Positions 34,141-42,619 of a DNA stretch of 64,000 nt are shown here, one piece after another. The stretch is from Agrobacterium sp. RAC06 (lineage in GTDB: Bacteria > Pseudomonadota > Alphaproteobacteria > Rhizobiales > Rhizobiaceae), in the NCBI RefSeq assembly GCF_001713475.1, contig NZ_CP016499.1:4031501-4095500 (forward strand), given 5' to 3'. A program made the position numbers and the translations under genes. The notes beneath the pieces were generated by a model. The model did no database searches, had not been told where the DNA came from, and was given only the letters and a program-made list of their open reading frames with translations. The first letter of the stretch is position 1; each line of letters opens with the position of its first letter.

Positions 34141-35540
34141 CCATTCTGCTTTCCGTCGATGGGGCTTCGGTCTCTGCCGCCAAGGGTGAAATCGTGGCCC
34201 CGGTCTCGTTTTCCCTCAAGGCGGGGCGGCCCTTCACCATTCTCGGCGAAACCGGCTCGGGCAAGAGCCTGCTTGCCCAGGCGATGATCGGCCTTCTGCC
34301 GCACGGACTGACGGCCACCGGCTCGCTGACCATTGATGGTGAGACGCTGCCGCTGGCCGAGCCGAAGCTCTTTCGGAAACTCTGGGGCCGGACAGTCGGC
34401 GTGCTGCCGCAGGAGCCCTGGCTGGCGCTTGATCCGACCATGTTGGCGCTCGACCAGGTGGCCGAGGGGCATCGTTATCTGGGGCGTCTCGACGAAGACG
34501 AGGCCGTGTATGCGGCCCGGAACGATCTCGAAGCTCTCGGCGTGCTTGATGCCGAGGCAAAGCTCCCGGGTCAGCTCTCCGGCGGCATGGCGCAACGTGT
34601 CGCCTTTGCAGCAGCAAGGGCCGGTGGCGCGCGCATCATCATCGCCGACGAGCCGACCAAGGGGCTCGATGTTGCCCGCCGCGACGAGGTGATCGCGCTT
34701 CTGATGCAGGAAGTGCAGGCGGGGGGCACGGTGCTCACCATCACCCACGATCTGGCGCTCGCCCGGCAGATGGGCGGCGATCTCGCCGTCATGCTGGAGG
34801 GCAAGATCATCGAAGTGGGCGAGGCGGCAGACGTGCTGGCATCGCCCTCGCACTGCTATACGCAGCGGCTGATCGCCGCCGAACCGGAGAACTGGGCGCA
34901 ACGTGCTTCGGTAGTTCGTGACGATACCGACCCGATCCTGATCGCTTCCGGCCTGAAGAAGGCGCGTGGCGGCAAGCTGCTGTTTGACGGACAGGAAATC
35001 GCGCTTCGTCCCGGCGAGATCGTCGGGATCACGGGGCCGAGCGGATCGGGCAAGAGCTCCCTCGGAGACGTTCTGCTTGGGCTGTTGACACCCGATGCCG
35101 GCGAGGTCACCCGCCTGCCGCAGGCATCTGCCGTTCGCTACCAGAAGCTCTATCAGGATCCGCCCTCTGCCTTTCCGCAGAAGATCACGCTCGGCGAGGC
35201 GATCGCCGATCTGGTGCGGCTGCATCGGCTCGATGGGGCGCGCGTCCAGCCTCTGATGGAACGGCTGCGCCTCTCCCAGGTGCTTCTGACGCGCCTCCCG
35301 ACGGAGGTCTCCGGTGGCGAGCTGCAGCGTTTCGCTCTTCTGCGCGTGCTGCTGCTCGATCCTGTCTTCCTGTTTGCCGATGAGCCGACTTCGCGTCTCG
35401 ATCTGATCACCCAGCAGGAGACCATCGATCTCTTGACGGAACTGGCGCGAGAGCGGAACTGCGCGGTTCTGCTTGTCAGCCACGACGCAGCCCTGATCGA
35501 GAAGACCTGTGATCGTCAGGTGCGCATCGGCAGCGCCTAG
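34137..35540 (+). CDS. Fused double ATPase of the peptide/nickel-type importer (DppD-DppF fusion)
   Basis: Encodes 467 aa with two complete ABC modules. Module 1 has Walker A GETGSGKS at about residue 38, signature LSGGMAQR and IIADEPTKGLD. Module 2 has GPSGSGKSS at about 302, signature VSGGELQR and FADEPTSRLD. Most members of this transporter class encode the two ATPases separately. The modules are compact and lack long C-terminal extensions. Its stop codon overlaps that of the convergent CHAD gene by CTAG (35537-35540). Confidence 0.93.
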   Translation: MTILLSVDGASVSAAKGEIVAPVSFSLKAGRPFTILGETGSGKSLLAQAMIGLLPHGLTATGSLTIDGETLPLAEPKLFRKLWGRTVGVLPQEPWLALDPTMLALDQVAEGHRYLGRLDEDEAVYAARNDLEALGVLDAEAKLPGQLSGGMAQRVAFAAARAGGARIIIADEPTKGLDVARRDEVIALLMQEVQAGGTVLTITHDLALARQMGGDLAVMLEGKIIEVGEAADVLASPSHCYTQRLIAAEPENWAQRASVVRDDTDPILIASGLKKARGGKLLFDGQEIALRPGEIVGITGPSGSGKSSLGDVLLGLLTPDAGEVTRLPQASAVRYQKLYQDPPSAFPQKITLGEAIADLVRLHRLDGARVQPLMERLRLSQVLLTRLPTEVSGGELQRFALLRVLLLDPVFLFADEPTSRLDLITQQETIDLLTELARERNCAVLLVSHDAALIEKTCDRQVRIGSA

Positions 35541-36445
35541 GCCGTTGCCCGGAGCCAGAGGGTCTCGATGACACCGGCCTCGTCTTTGGCGGGGTCGGCG
35601 AAGACCTGACCGGCAAGTGCCACAGCTTCGCGGCGCAGGTCCTGCTGGCGGCGGATGATGATCGCCAGCAGGAAGGACTGGCCTTCACCATTACCGAAGA
35701 TCTCGGGCTCATGGTCGAGCAGGGCCGTCAACACCGTCAAATCGTGTTCATGGCCAAGCAGGTCAACCAGTCTCTTGGCGTCCCGGCGTTTGGCGGCAAA
35801 GGCACTCGGCCAGAGTTCCCGCATCAGCGAGAGGTTCATCCAATAGGCCTGGGCCGCCTTGCGCAGGTCGTGATAGGCCTCGCCATGGCCTTGTCCTTCG
35901 CAAAACTCCAGTGCCTCCGCCGCACGCTGCAAACCCTTGCGCCAGCCTCTGGCCAGAAGGAGCGCCGCGTGTCCCGGTCTCGAGGGAAGTTCGAGTGCAT
36001 CGAGCGCTGCATGAGCTGCGTGGCACTGATCGATCGCGTGCCGAACCTTGTCCTCGAGATCCGTCTCGGAAGAGGCAATGTCGTCGCGCCGGAGGACAAG
36101 GACGGTGCGGGCCGCATCCAGGGTCTCCGCTTCGTCATCGGTCAGGGTGTGCTCGGAAAGGTGGTCGACGGTTTCGATCAGGGCTGTCGCGTCACGGACA
36201 AGAGAGAGGCCGCGGGCGGTGTCGCTAATGCGGGCATTCTCCTGGCGCCGGAACGTCCTGTCGGCGGAGGCGACGAGACGGTAGAGGTTTCGGACCCTTT
36301 TGAACTTCTTGCGGGCCTCATGGATCGCCTCGTGCAAGCCGTCGGGTCTGGTCTCCAGAGCCGCGATGGCGCGCTCCAGCTGTTCGCGGGCGATCCGCCT
36401 GACTTCTGTCTCCAGTCCGGCGTCCGGGCTGATCCTATAGGGCAT
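35537..36445 (-). CDS. CHAD domain protein
   Basis: Encodes 302 aa, almost entirely a CHAD domain: two four-helix bundles with conserved His/basic residues, seen as HEAIHEARKKFKRVRNL at about residue 40 and HDLRKAAQAYWMNL at about 205. CHAD proteins bind polyphosphate. It overlaps the end of the upstream CYTH gene by 11 bp, so the two are translationally coupled. In many bacteria CYTH and CHAD are one polypeptide; here they are split. Confidence 0.9.
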   Translation of the reverse strand: MPYRISPDAGLETEVRRIAREQLERAIAALETRPDGLHEAIHEARKKFKRVRNLYRLVASADRTFRRQENARISDTARGLSLVRDATALIETVDHLSEHTLTDDEAETLDAARTVLVLRRDDIASSETDLEDKVRHAIDQCHAAHAALDALELPSRPGHAALLLARGWRKGLQRAAEALEFCEGQGHGEAYHDLRKAAQAYWMNLSLMRELWPSAFAAKRRDAKRLVDLLGHEHDLTVLTALLDHEPEIFGNGEGQSFLLAIIIRRQQDLRREAVALAGQVFADPAKDEAGVIETLWLRATA

Positions 36446-36917
36446 GCACCAGCCCCGTGCGGCTTCGCTGGGTCGCGAGGGACTGGTTGGAATACCGCTT
36501 GTCTCCCGTCACCTCACGGCCAAGCCATGCGGGCAGCTTGGGATCATCGGTCTCCGACTGCATCTCGACTTCGGCAATGACGAGGCCGCGGTGATTGCCG
36601 GCGAAGACGTCGACTTCCCAGGTGAAGCCGGCAAAATCGACCGTGTAGCGTGTCTTGTCGATCACATGGCCATCGGCAATGCCGATCATTTCGCGGGCGT
36701 CGTCTATGGGGATGGGGTATTCGAATTCGTCGCGGACCCGGAGGTTGCTGCCGAATTTGATCGTGACCTGGGCGGTCGCATCGTTCTTGGTGCGGATGCG
36801 GACCGAGCGGTCGCTTTCGGCGCAGATATAGGCCTGCCTGATCTGGGTCTCGGACGTTACGCCGCCCTTCCAGGCATCGTCCCGCACAAGAAACTTGCGT
36901 TCGATTTCCTTCGCCAT
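36435..36917 (-). CDS. CYTH domain protein, probable inorganic triphosphatase
   Basis: Encodes 160 aa. The N-terminal EIERKFLV is the ExExK signature of triphosphate-tunnel enzymes. Basic and acidic tunnel residues follow (RIRTKNDATAQVTIK, FEYPIPIDDA, EVDVFAGNHRGLVIAEVE). It should hydrolyse tripolyphosphate or a related molecule using a divalent metal. ATG 36915-36917 matches the family start; an earlier TTG is unlikely. Coupled to the CHAD gene, which suggests joint action on polyphosphates. Confidence 0.9.
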   Translation of the reverse strand: MAKEIERKFLVRDDAWKGGVTSETQIRQAYICAESDRSVRIRTKNDATAQVTIKFGSNLRVRDEFEYPIPIDDAREMIGIADGHVIDKTRYTVDFAGFTWEVDVFAGNHRGLVIAEVEMQSETDDPKLPAWLGREVTGDKRYSNQSLATQRSRTGLVHAL

Positions 36918-37074
36918 ACGCTCACGCTCCGAAAACAATTACGCCGGTGGACCATAGCGGAGGCGGCCGTGTTAGGAAACTGGAAAGATTCCGTGCTAGC
37001 TGTCGGTCTCGACAATCCGGTCGGCGCGGGTTAGTGAAAACCCGATCTAATCGTTTTAAAAAGAGGGTTCTGCC

Positions 37075-37713
37075 ATGGGCGACAAAACCGAAAAGCTCCT
37101 CTCCACCTTGAAGCTTCAGCCGGTCGTGCCGGTTTTGATCGTTGAGGATGCCAAGACGGCGGTGCCGTTGGCGCGTGCTCTTGTCGCAGGCGGGTTGAAG
37201 GCGATCGAAATCACGCTCCGGACCGATGCTGCACTTGAAGCCGTCCGGCTCGTGGCTCAGGAAGTCGAAGGCGCCGTCGTTGGTGCCGGTACCATCCTCA
37301 ACGCCGCCCATTATGCCGCAGCCGTCGATGCTGGCTCGCAGTTCATCGTCAGCCCCGGCACGACGCAGGAACTGCTCGACGTGGCACGGAGCTCCGACAT
37401 TCCGCTTCTGCCGGGCGCGGCCACCGCTTCGGAAGTGATGGCGCTGCGCGAAGAGGGCTACAAGGTCCTGAAGTTCTTCCCCGCCGAGCAGGCTGGCGGT
37501 GCCGCCTATCTCAAGGCCCTGTCCTCGCCGCTCGCCGGAACGCTGTTCTGCCCGACCGGCGGTATCTCGCTGAAGAACGCCATGGACTACCTTTCGCTGC
37601 CGAACGTCGTCTGTGTCGGCGGCTCCTGGGTTGCGCCGAAGGAACTGGTTTCGGCCGGCGACTGGGCTGGCATCACCAAGCTTGCCAGCGAAGCGTCCGC
37701 GCTTAAGGGTTGA
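37075..37713 (+). CDS. eda: KDPG/KHG aldolase
   Basis: Encodes 212 aa. It cleaves 2-keto-3-deoxy-6-phosphogluconate to pyruvate and glyceraldehyde-3-phosphate in the Entner-Doudoroff pathway. The Schiff-base Lys is in VLKFFPAEQAGG at about residue 138; the general-acid Glu is in KAIEITLRT at about 45. GAGTI and CPTGGIS are also conserved. AGAGGG lies upstream of ATG 37075. It is monocistronic and closed by a hairpin at 37753. Confidence 0.95.
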   Translation: MGDKTEKLLSTLKLQPVVPVLIVEDAKTAVPLARALVAGGLKAIEITLRTDAALEAVRLVAQEVEGAVVGAGTILNAAHYAAAVDAGSQFIVSPGTTQELLDVARSSDIPLLPGAATASEVMALREEGYKVLKFFPAEQAGGAAYLKALSSPLAGTLFCPTGGISLKNAMDYLSLPNVVCVGGSWVAPKELVSAGDWAGITKLASEASALKG

Positions 37714-37752
37714 TGTCTTCATCAGCGTGTCCAGCAGGCTCTTTGTAATGTC

Positions 37753-37785
37753 ACGGTCGCTTCCTATCTAGGGGGCGACCGTTTT
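37753..37785 (+). terminator. Probable terminator after eda
   Basis: ACGGTCGC (37753-37760) and GCGACCGT (37775-37782) form an 8-bp stem with a 14-nt loop, followed by TTT. It ends 9 bp before the ribosome site of the next gene. Confidence 0.65.
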
Positions 37786-37800
37786 AACAAGGAGACCGCG

Positions 37801-38499
37801 ATGTTTGACGCCAAGAAGCTGCTGGATCAATTCCTCGGATCGCAGATGCCGGGAGCATCCGGCTCGATCGGCCAGAAGGGGAACGATATCCTCGGTATGG
37901 CGAAGGCCAACCCCTGGAAGAGCGGCGCGCTTGCTGCCGTGCTGCTCGGCACGAAGACCGGTCGATCGCTCGGCGGCAACGCGCTTAAGCTCGGCGGCCT
38001 CGCCGTGATTGCCGGTCTCGGCTACCAGGCCTACAAGAATTATCAGACGGGTCAGAAACCCGAGCCGACACAGACCTTGCCGGAACTTCTGCCGCCGCCG
38101 CAAGATTCGCCCTTCAGCACCGAGCCCCAGGCCATCTCGAATGATTTCGCCCTGTCACTGGTGCGGGCGATGATCGCTGCCGCCAAGGCCGATGGCCATA
38201 TCGATGCCAGCGAGCGCTCGCGGATCATGGACAAGATCCATCTCTCCGGCCTCGGTGCAGAAGCGGAAGCCTTCATTGAGGCCGAGCTTGCCAAGCCGAT
38301 CGATCTCGATGCACTCGTTGCTTCGGCCAAGACCGAGGAGCAGAGGGTAGAGATCTACACCGCTTCGCGTTTGACCATCGAGCCTGATACCCGCACGGAG
38401 CGCGGTTACCTCGACATGCTGGCTGGGCGCTTGGGTCTCCCGGATGCGCTGGTCGATCATATCGAGGCGACCGTTGCCTCCGCGAAGATCAGCCTCTGA
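37801..38499 (+). CDS. DUF533 / TerB-like protein
   Basis: Encodes 232 aa. The N-terminal part has a glycine/alanine-rich hydrophobic stretch (GALAAVLLGTKTGRSLGGNALKLGG) and GYQAYKNYQ, characteristic of DUF533. The C-terminal part (ALSLVRAMIAAAKADGHIDASERSRI) is a TerB-like helical domain with the acidic DGHID motif that may bind metal. Role unknown; tellurite-resistance annotation rests on distant similarity only. AAGGAGA lies before ATG 37801. Confidence 0.88.
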   Translation: MFDAKKLLDQFLGSQMPGASGSIGQKGNDILGMAKANPWKSGALAAVLLGTKTGRSLGGNALKLGGLAVIAGLGYQAYKNYQTGQKPEPTQTLPELLPPPQDSPFSTEPQAISNDFALSLVRAMIAAAKADGHIDASERSRIMDKIHLSGLGAEAEAFIEAELAKPIDLDALVASAKTEEQRVEIYTASRLTIEPDTRTERGYLDMLAGRLGLPDALVDHIEATVASAKISL

Positions 38500-38571
38500 C
38501 GTTTTGCTGCGGCATCCGGTCCGGGCTCGCGACTGCCCGGATGGTTGCCTTTGTCGGCTGTGTGCCCTAAG

Positions 38572-38600
38572 CCTCGGGCCATTATTTCGCCCGAGGCGTT
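38572..38600 (+). terminator. Hairpin overlapping the next ribosome site
   Basis: CCTCGGGC (38572-38579) and GCCCGAGG (38589-38596) form a perfect 8-bp stem followed by CGTTTT. It could terminate the DUF533 transcript, and its 3' arm (GAGG) is the only Shine-Dalgarno candidate for the GNAT gene at 38604. Confidence 0.6.
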
Positions 38601-38603
38601 TTC

Positions 38604-39293
38604 ATGCGTGACCTGTCGACCTTCAAGGGATGTCCGTCACCCCAGCCTGTCAGGCTGGAGGGGCGTTTCGTCGTGGTCGAGCCCTATGATCGAGCCGCGC
38701 ATCTCGCACCGCTCTGGAGCGGTCTCGGCGGGATTGCGATCAATGCGCTGCTCACCTACTTCACTCAGCCCGATTTCAACGGCATCGAGGATTTCGAGGC
38801 CTGGTTGGCGGCCGTCCAGAAAGGTGGCTGGGTCACGGAGGTCTTCCGAGATAAGGCGACGGGCAAGATCGTCGGCATGGCAAACTACATGCGACCCGAT
38901 CCGGCCAATGGCGTCGTGGAAATCGGTGGTGTGGCGCATGGTCCTGCCATGAGCCGTTCGCCGCTTTCGACCGAGGCGCATTATCTTCTGGCCCGGCACG
39001 TCTTCGACGATCTCGGCTATCGCCGCTACGAATGGAAGTGCCACAACGAGAACGAGCCGAGCAAGGTGACGGCGAAGCGCTACGGCTTCAGCTTCGAAGG
39101 CGTGTTCCGCCAGCACATGCTGTCGAAAGGCCGAAATCGCGACACCGCCTGGTTCTCGATGATCGACAGTGAGTGGCCATTGATCCGAGCCGCCTTCGAG
39201 GCCTGGCTTTCGCCTGAGAATTTCGACGAGGCCGGCCGCCAACGGCGTCGGCTGGAGGATCTGCGGGCCGAGCTCGCGGCCTCAGAGACCTGA
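38604..39293 (+). CDS. GNAT acetyltransferase, RimJ/RimL type
   Basis: Encodes 229 aa. The GNAT core is visible in GKIVGMANYMRPDPANGVVEIGGVA, then STEAHYLLARHVFDDLGYRRYEWKC and KVTAKRYGFSFEGVFRQHML. The acetyl-acceptor (protein N terminus or small molecule) is unknown. ATG 38604 sits just after a hairpin that carries its ribosome site. It is followed 14 bp downstream by a small membrane protein gene. Confidence 0.9.
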   Translation: MRDLSTFKGCPSPQPVRLEGRFVVVEPYDRAAHLAPLWSGLGGIAINALLTYFTQPDFNGIEDFEAWLAAVQKGGWVTEVFRDKATGKIVGMANYMRPDPANGVVEIGGVAHGPAMSRSPLSTEAHYLLARHVFDDLGYRRYEWKCHNENEPSKVTAKRYGFSFEGVFRQHMLSKGRNRDTAWFSMIDSEWPLIRAAFEAWLSPENFDEAGRQRRRLEDLRAELAASET

Positions 39294-39307
39294 TAGGAAA
39301 GCAAATC

Positions 39308-39709
39308 GTGAAGCCGAACATCTTCAGCATCATCCTTTATGTCGGCACGGCAATCACCGTTGCCGCACTTGCCTATGCGAGCTTCCAGAGCGCGACGGTC
39401 GCCTGGTCGGTCGGCATCTGCGTGGCGATCGGGGTCGTGGTCTACGCCTTCAGCAAATTGCCGGAACCGAAGAAGGTCGCGCGGTCCGAGGAAACGTCGA
39501 GCACGACGCGCTCGCCGGCAGCGCAGGCTGCTGTCGTTGTTGCCGTGATCTTCGGCCTGATGCTGATCGTTCCGACCGTTGTGCTCTGGCTGGGGCGCTA
39601 CTCGCCCGAACTCGGTGCCTTCGTGGGTGGCGTCGCCCTGATGGCGATGTTTCTGATCCTGTGGCTCCGCTCACGCTATCAGCGCAGCCGGGACGGGGAC
39701 CAGAGCTGA
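39308..39709 (+). CDS. Hypothetical membrane protein, about four TM segments
   Basis: Encodes 133 aa starting at GTG 39308, with AGGAAA upstream. Hydrophobic helices are at about residues 5-25, 32-48, 72-95 and 101-121, with a polar linker between the second and third. No recognised domain. It is probably co-transcribed with the GNAT gene and converges on the NicO-type gene. Confidence 0.7.
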   Translation: MKPNIFSIILYVGTAITVAALAYASFQSATVAWSVGICVAIGVVVYAFSKLPEPKKVARSEETSSTTRSPAAQAAVVVAVIFGLMLIVPTVVLWLGRYSPELGAFVGGVALMAMFLILWLRSRYQRSRDGDQS

Positions 39710-39715
39710 TTTCTC

Positions 39716-40837
39716 TCAGCCGTTCAGGCTGGCTGCGAGAAGAAGGGCGCCGAGCAGGATAACGAGCAGTGCTGCGCCGACTTCGATCGAGCTTGCGACG
39801 ACGCCTGCGCGGCGCGATCCAGGACCGGAGAGTTTCAGCGCAATGCCCTTGGCGCCGACCGCAAGGCTGGCGAGAATCGAAACGGTGATCGCGGTGCCGA
39901 GTGCCATGGCGAAAACCGACAGCACGCCGCCGAGCAGCAAGCCGTTCAGCAGCGAGAAGGTCATCACCAGAAGTGCGCCGGAGCAGGGACGCATTCCGAC
40001 CGCGATGACGGCCGACCAGGCGTCCCGAAGGCTGAAAGCGCTGCCGCCGACGAGGCTCGGATCGGGCAGGTGGGCGATGCCGCATTCGTGGCAGACAGAC
40101 CCTGGAGCCAGCGCATCGTGATCATGGGCGACCGCCAGGGCGCGGAAGCGTGAGCCGGTCGTCTCGCCAGTCGAGGTGGTCTCGGTCGGACCAGCAAACA
40201 GCGAGGCCGTGACGCTGCCGCCGGATGACGTGTCGGCACTCTCGAACAGGCTGCCCGTCGCCGCAGTCACCCGATTCGTTTGTGCGAAGGAGGCCTTCAG
40301 CTTGCGCACCAGCAGCCACAGGCCGAAGGCGACGATCATCGCGTAGCTCGCAATCTCCAGCGTTCGCGTCGCATCCGTCATGCTGATCGCGGTGCCGCGC
40401 AGCACGACATAGGCAGTGCCGACGACCGCGATCGCGACGAGACCCTGCAGGAATGCCGAGACGAAGGAAATCAGGATGCCGCGGCGCAGCTCGATTTCAT
40501 TGGCGAGCAGATAGGATGAGATGACCGCTTTGCCATGGCCGGGGCCGGCGGCGTGGAAAATCCCGTACAAGAAAGAGAGGCCGACCAGCGTGACGAGACT
40601 TGCGGGATCCTCGCGCATGGCCTTCAGCGCTTCGGTGAGCGATCGGTAGAAGGTCTGCTGGTGGGCGTTGATCCAGACCAGCAATTCGGCGAAGGGGCCG
40701 CCCGAGGGCTGGTAGCTGGGTTCGGCCGTGCCGATGCCAAGCGGGGAGGCGGCATGGGCGAGGCCTGCGAGAAGCACAAGCGCCAGTGTCGCGGCAATGA
40801 GACCCGAAATGCGCAAGCGGCCGGCCGTCGTCAGCAT
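39716..40837 (-). CDS. NicO/RcnA-type nickel/cobalt transporter
   Basis: Encodes 373 aa with a signal-like N terminus, about six or seven transmembrane helices and a soluble loop at about 190-255 with scattered His and Cys (AVAHDHDALAPG, CHECGIAHLP). The family motifs HAAGPGHGKAVISSY (about residue 95) and GMRPCSGALLVMTF (about 285) are intact. It probably exports Ni or Co, or another divalent metal. GGAGG precedes ATG 40837. It overlaps the upstream DUF1007 gene by 7 bp, a known pairing. Confidence 0.9.
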   Translation of the reverse strand: MLTTAGRLRISGLIAATLALVLLAGLAHAASPLGIGTAEPSYQPSGGPFAELLVWINAHQQTFYRSLTEALKAMREDPASLVTLVGLSFLYGIFHAAGPGHGKAVISSYLLANEIELRRGILISFVSAFLQGLVAIAVVGTAYVVLRGTAISMTDATRTLEIASYAMIVAFGLWLLVRKLKASFAQTNRVTAATGSLFESADTSSGGSVTASLFAGPTETTSTGETTGSRFRALAVAHDHDALAPGSVCHECGIAHLPDPSLVGGSAFSLRDAWSAVIAVGMRPCSGALLVMTFSLLNGLLLGGVLSVFAMALGTAITVSILASLAVGAKGIALKLSGPGSRRAGVVASSIEVGAALLVILLGALLLAASLNG

Positions 40838-41475
40838 GTGACCTCCATCCGGGTGGCAAACAGCTTGCCCATGTCATTGCCGGTCGGGTCGCTGAAGAAA
40901 GCCTCGGTGAGGTTGAGCTGGTTCTGGGCGATGACCTCGTCCGGATCGGGGCGGACGACCTTGTGGGTGCAGGCCGCGAAGGCCTTGCCCTCGACCACCA
41001 TGTCCTCGTCCTTGGCGAAGTCGATCGCCGTGTAGAGCGTCGGATCGTAGACGCCGAAATTCATCCGCCCGCCGATCACGACCGGCGTCTTTGGCTTTGC
41101 GACGAAGAAGACCAGGAGCTGATTGTCCTTGAAGTCGACGTTGAAGACCTCGGGTTTCGCGATTTCGGAGGTGGCGCCATCCTTGGTGATGAAGGTGAAA
41201 TAGCTGTAATCGCCCAGCGAATCGCGGATCGTATTGGCGATTTCGTTCAACTCGCTGTGGTCGAGCTTCAGGTCGCTGTTCTTGTCGAAGTCCATGAGAA
41301 CGCTTGAGGAGAAGATGTCGTCGAAGCGCCAGACATTGCGCAGTTCCTTCAGCGTGCCGTCATCGGCCGCTACGATCTCGAGCCGGGCCTCGGCGAAGAT
41401 ATGCGGATGGGAAAGTGCCGGTGTGGCAAAGGCTGTGACCGTTGCGGCCGCCCAGTAACCGAGCCTCTTCAGCAT
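40831..41475 (-). CDS. DUF1007 secreted protein, partner of the NicO transporter
   Basis: Encodes 214 aa. A signal peptide (WAAATVTAFATPALS) is followed by HPHIFAEARLEI, the typical His-containing mature N terminus of DUF1007 that may bind metal. An EF-hand-like loop DKNSDLKLDHSE lies at about residues 63-74. The protein should act in the periplasm with the overlapping NicO gene, perhaps delivering or sensing metal. ATG 41473-41475 fits the signal peptide; the upstream extension does not. Confidence 0.88.
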   Translation of the reverse strand: MLKRLGYWAAATVTAFATPALSHPHIFAEARLEIVAADDGTLKELRNVWRFDDIFSSSVLMDFDKNSDLKLDHSELNEIANTIRDSLGDYSYFTFITKDGATSEIAKPEVFNVDFKDNQLLVFFVAKPKTPVVIGGRMNFGVYDPTLYTAIDFAKDEDMVVEGKAFAACTHKVVRPDPDEVIAQNQLNLTEAFFSDPTGNDMGKLFATRMEVTC

Positions 41476-41564
41476 GCTCCCAAAACCCTTCCCGATTTCC
41501 CGCTTGAGGTCTCTCCCTGTCCGATGAATGGGACAAAAGTGGGACCCGATGTGGCGCTCACGGC

Positions 41565-42458
41565 TCAGGAGTAGCGCTTGAACCATGCGTGAAGGTAGTC
41601 GACGAAGGCGCGGACCTTGGCCGGCAGGTAACGGCGGTGCGGATAGACGGCGTAGATGCCGCGGTCCTTGGCGATGAAGTCGTCGAAGAGCGAGACCAGT
41701 TCGCCCGACGCCAGATAGGGGCGGGCAATGAAGTCGGGGATCATGGCGACGCCCATTCCGGCCCGTGCAGCGCGCAGGGTCGCCAGCGGGCTGTTGACCT
41801 CGATGGGGCCCGAAACGTTGACCGAGATCATGTCGCCATCCGCCTCCATGAAGCGCAGGCTGTTGTGGGAGCGTGAATTGGTATCGATCAGGAAGGGGAT
41901 GCGTGACAACTCGCTCGGATGCACCAGCGGGCCGTTTTCCGCGATGAAGGCGGGTGTCGCGCAGGCATAGACGCGGAAGTCGGAGAGCTTGCGGGCGATC
42001 ATGCCGGAATCGTCAAGCTTGGTGATTCGGATGCCGAGGTCGAAGCCCTCCTCGATCAGGTCGACGAATCGGTCTTCCGCGACGATTTCGAGCGAGAGCT
42101 GCGGGTTCTCCCTGGCGAAATCGATCAGCGACTGCCCGACATCGGCATCGATGAAGGTGCGGGGAACGGTGACCTTGAGCTTGCCCTTGAGGTCGGCATT
42201 GTTCTCGCGCACCAGGTCTGCAAGGTTGTCGATCTCCTTCAGGATGTCAGCGGCGGTGCGAAAATAGGTGTGGCCGGCTTCGGTCAGCGAGAACTGCCGG
42301 GTGGTGCGATTGAGCAGGAGGGCGCCGAGTTCATCCTCCAACTCCCGGACATACTTGGACAAAAGTGCCTTTGAGCGGCCCGTCTTGCGGGCGGCAGCGG
42401 AAAAACCCTCTGCTTCCACCACGTCGATGAAGGCTCTGATGCGCGTCAGCGTGTCCAT
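41565..42458 (-). CDS. LysR family transcriptional regulator
   Basis: Encodes 297 aa. The N-terminal winged helix (MDTLTRIRAFIDVVEAEGFSAA, then SKALLSKYVRELEDELG) is followed by a LysR substrate domain of the CrgA type (KVTVPRTFIDADVGQSLIDF). ATG 42456-42458 is the family start. It lies alone between the DUF1007-NicO pair (same strand, 90 bp downstream) and the ornithine decarboxylase leader (divergent). Its target is unknown. Confidence 0.92.
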   Translation of the reverse strand: MDTLTRIRAFIDVVEAEGFSAAARKTGRSKALLSKYVRELEDELGALLLNRTTRQFSLTEAGHTYFRTAADILKEIDNLADLVRENNADLKGKLKVTVPRTFIDADVGQSLIDFARENPQLSLEIVAEDRFVDLIEEGFDLGIRITKLDDSGMIARKLSDFRVYACATPAFIAENGPLVHPSELSRIPFLIDTNSRSHNSLRFMEADGDMISVNVSGPIEVNSPLATLRAARAGMGVAMIPDFIARPYLASGELVSLFDDFIAKDRGIYAVYPHRRYLPAKVRAFVDYLHAWFKRYS

Positions 42459-42619
42459 TCTCGTCCCATTCCCCTCGCAAAGTTGCCGGATTGTGAACAA
42501 AGCGCACGCTTCGTTCAATAGCTGCCGCAGAAACCGCGAAAAAACTTCCGTGCGGCCTCAAAAATTCTCTTGATTATGACAAGGACATTTCTTATCTCCT
42601 GCTCAGCCCAAAGTCGCAC

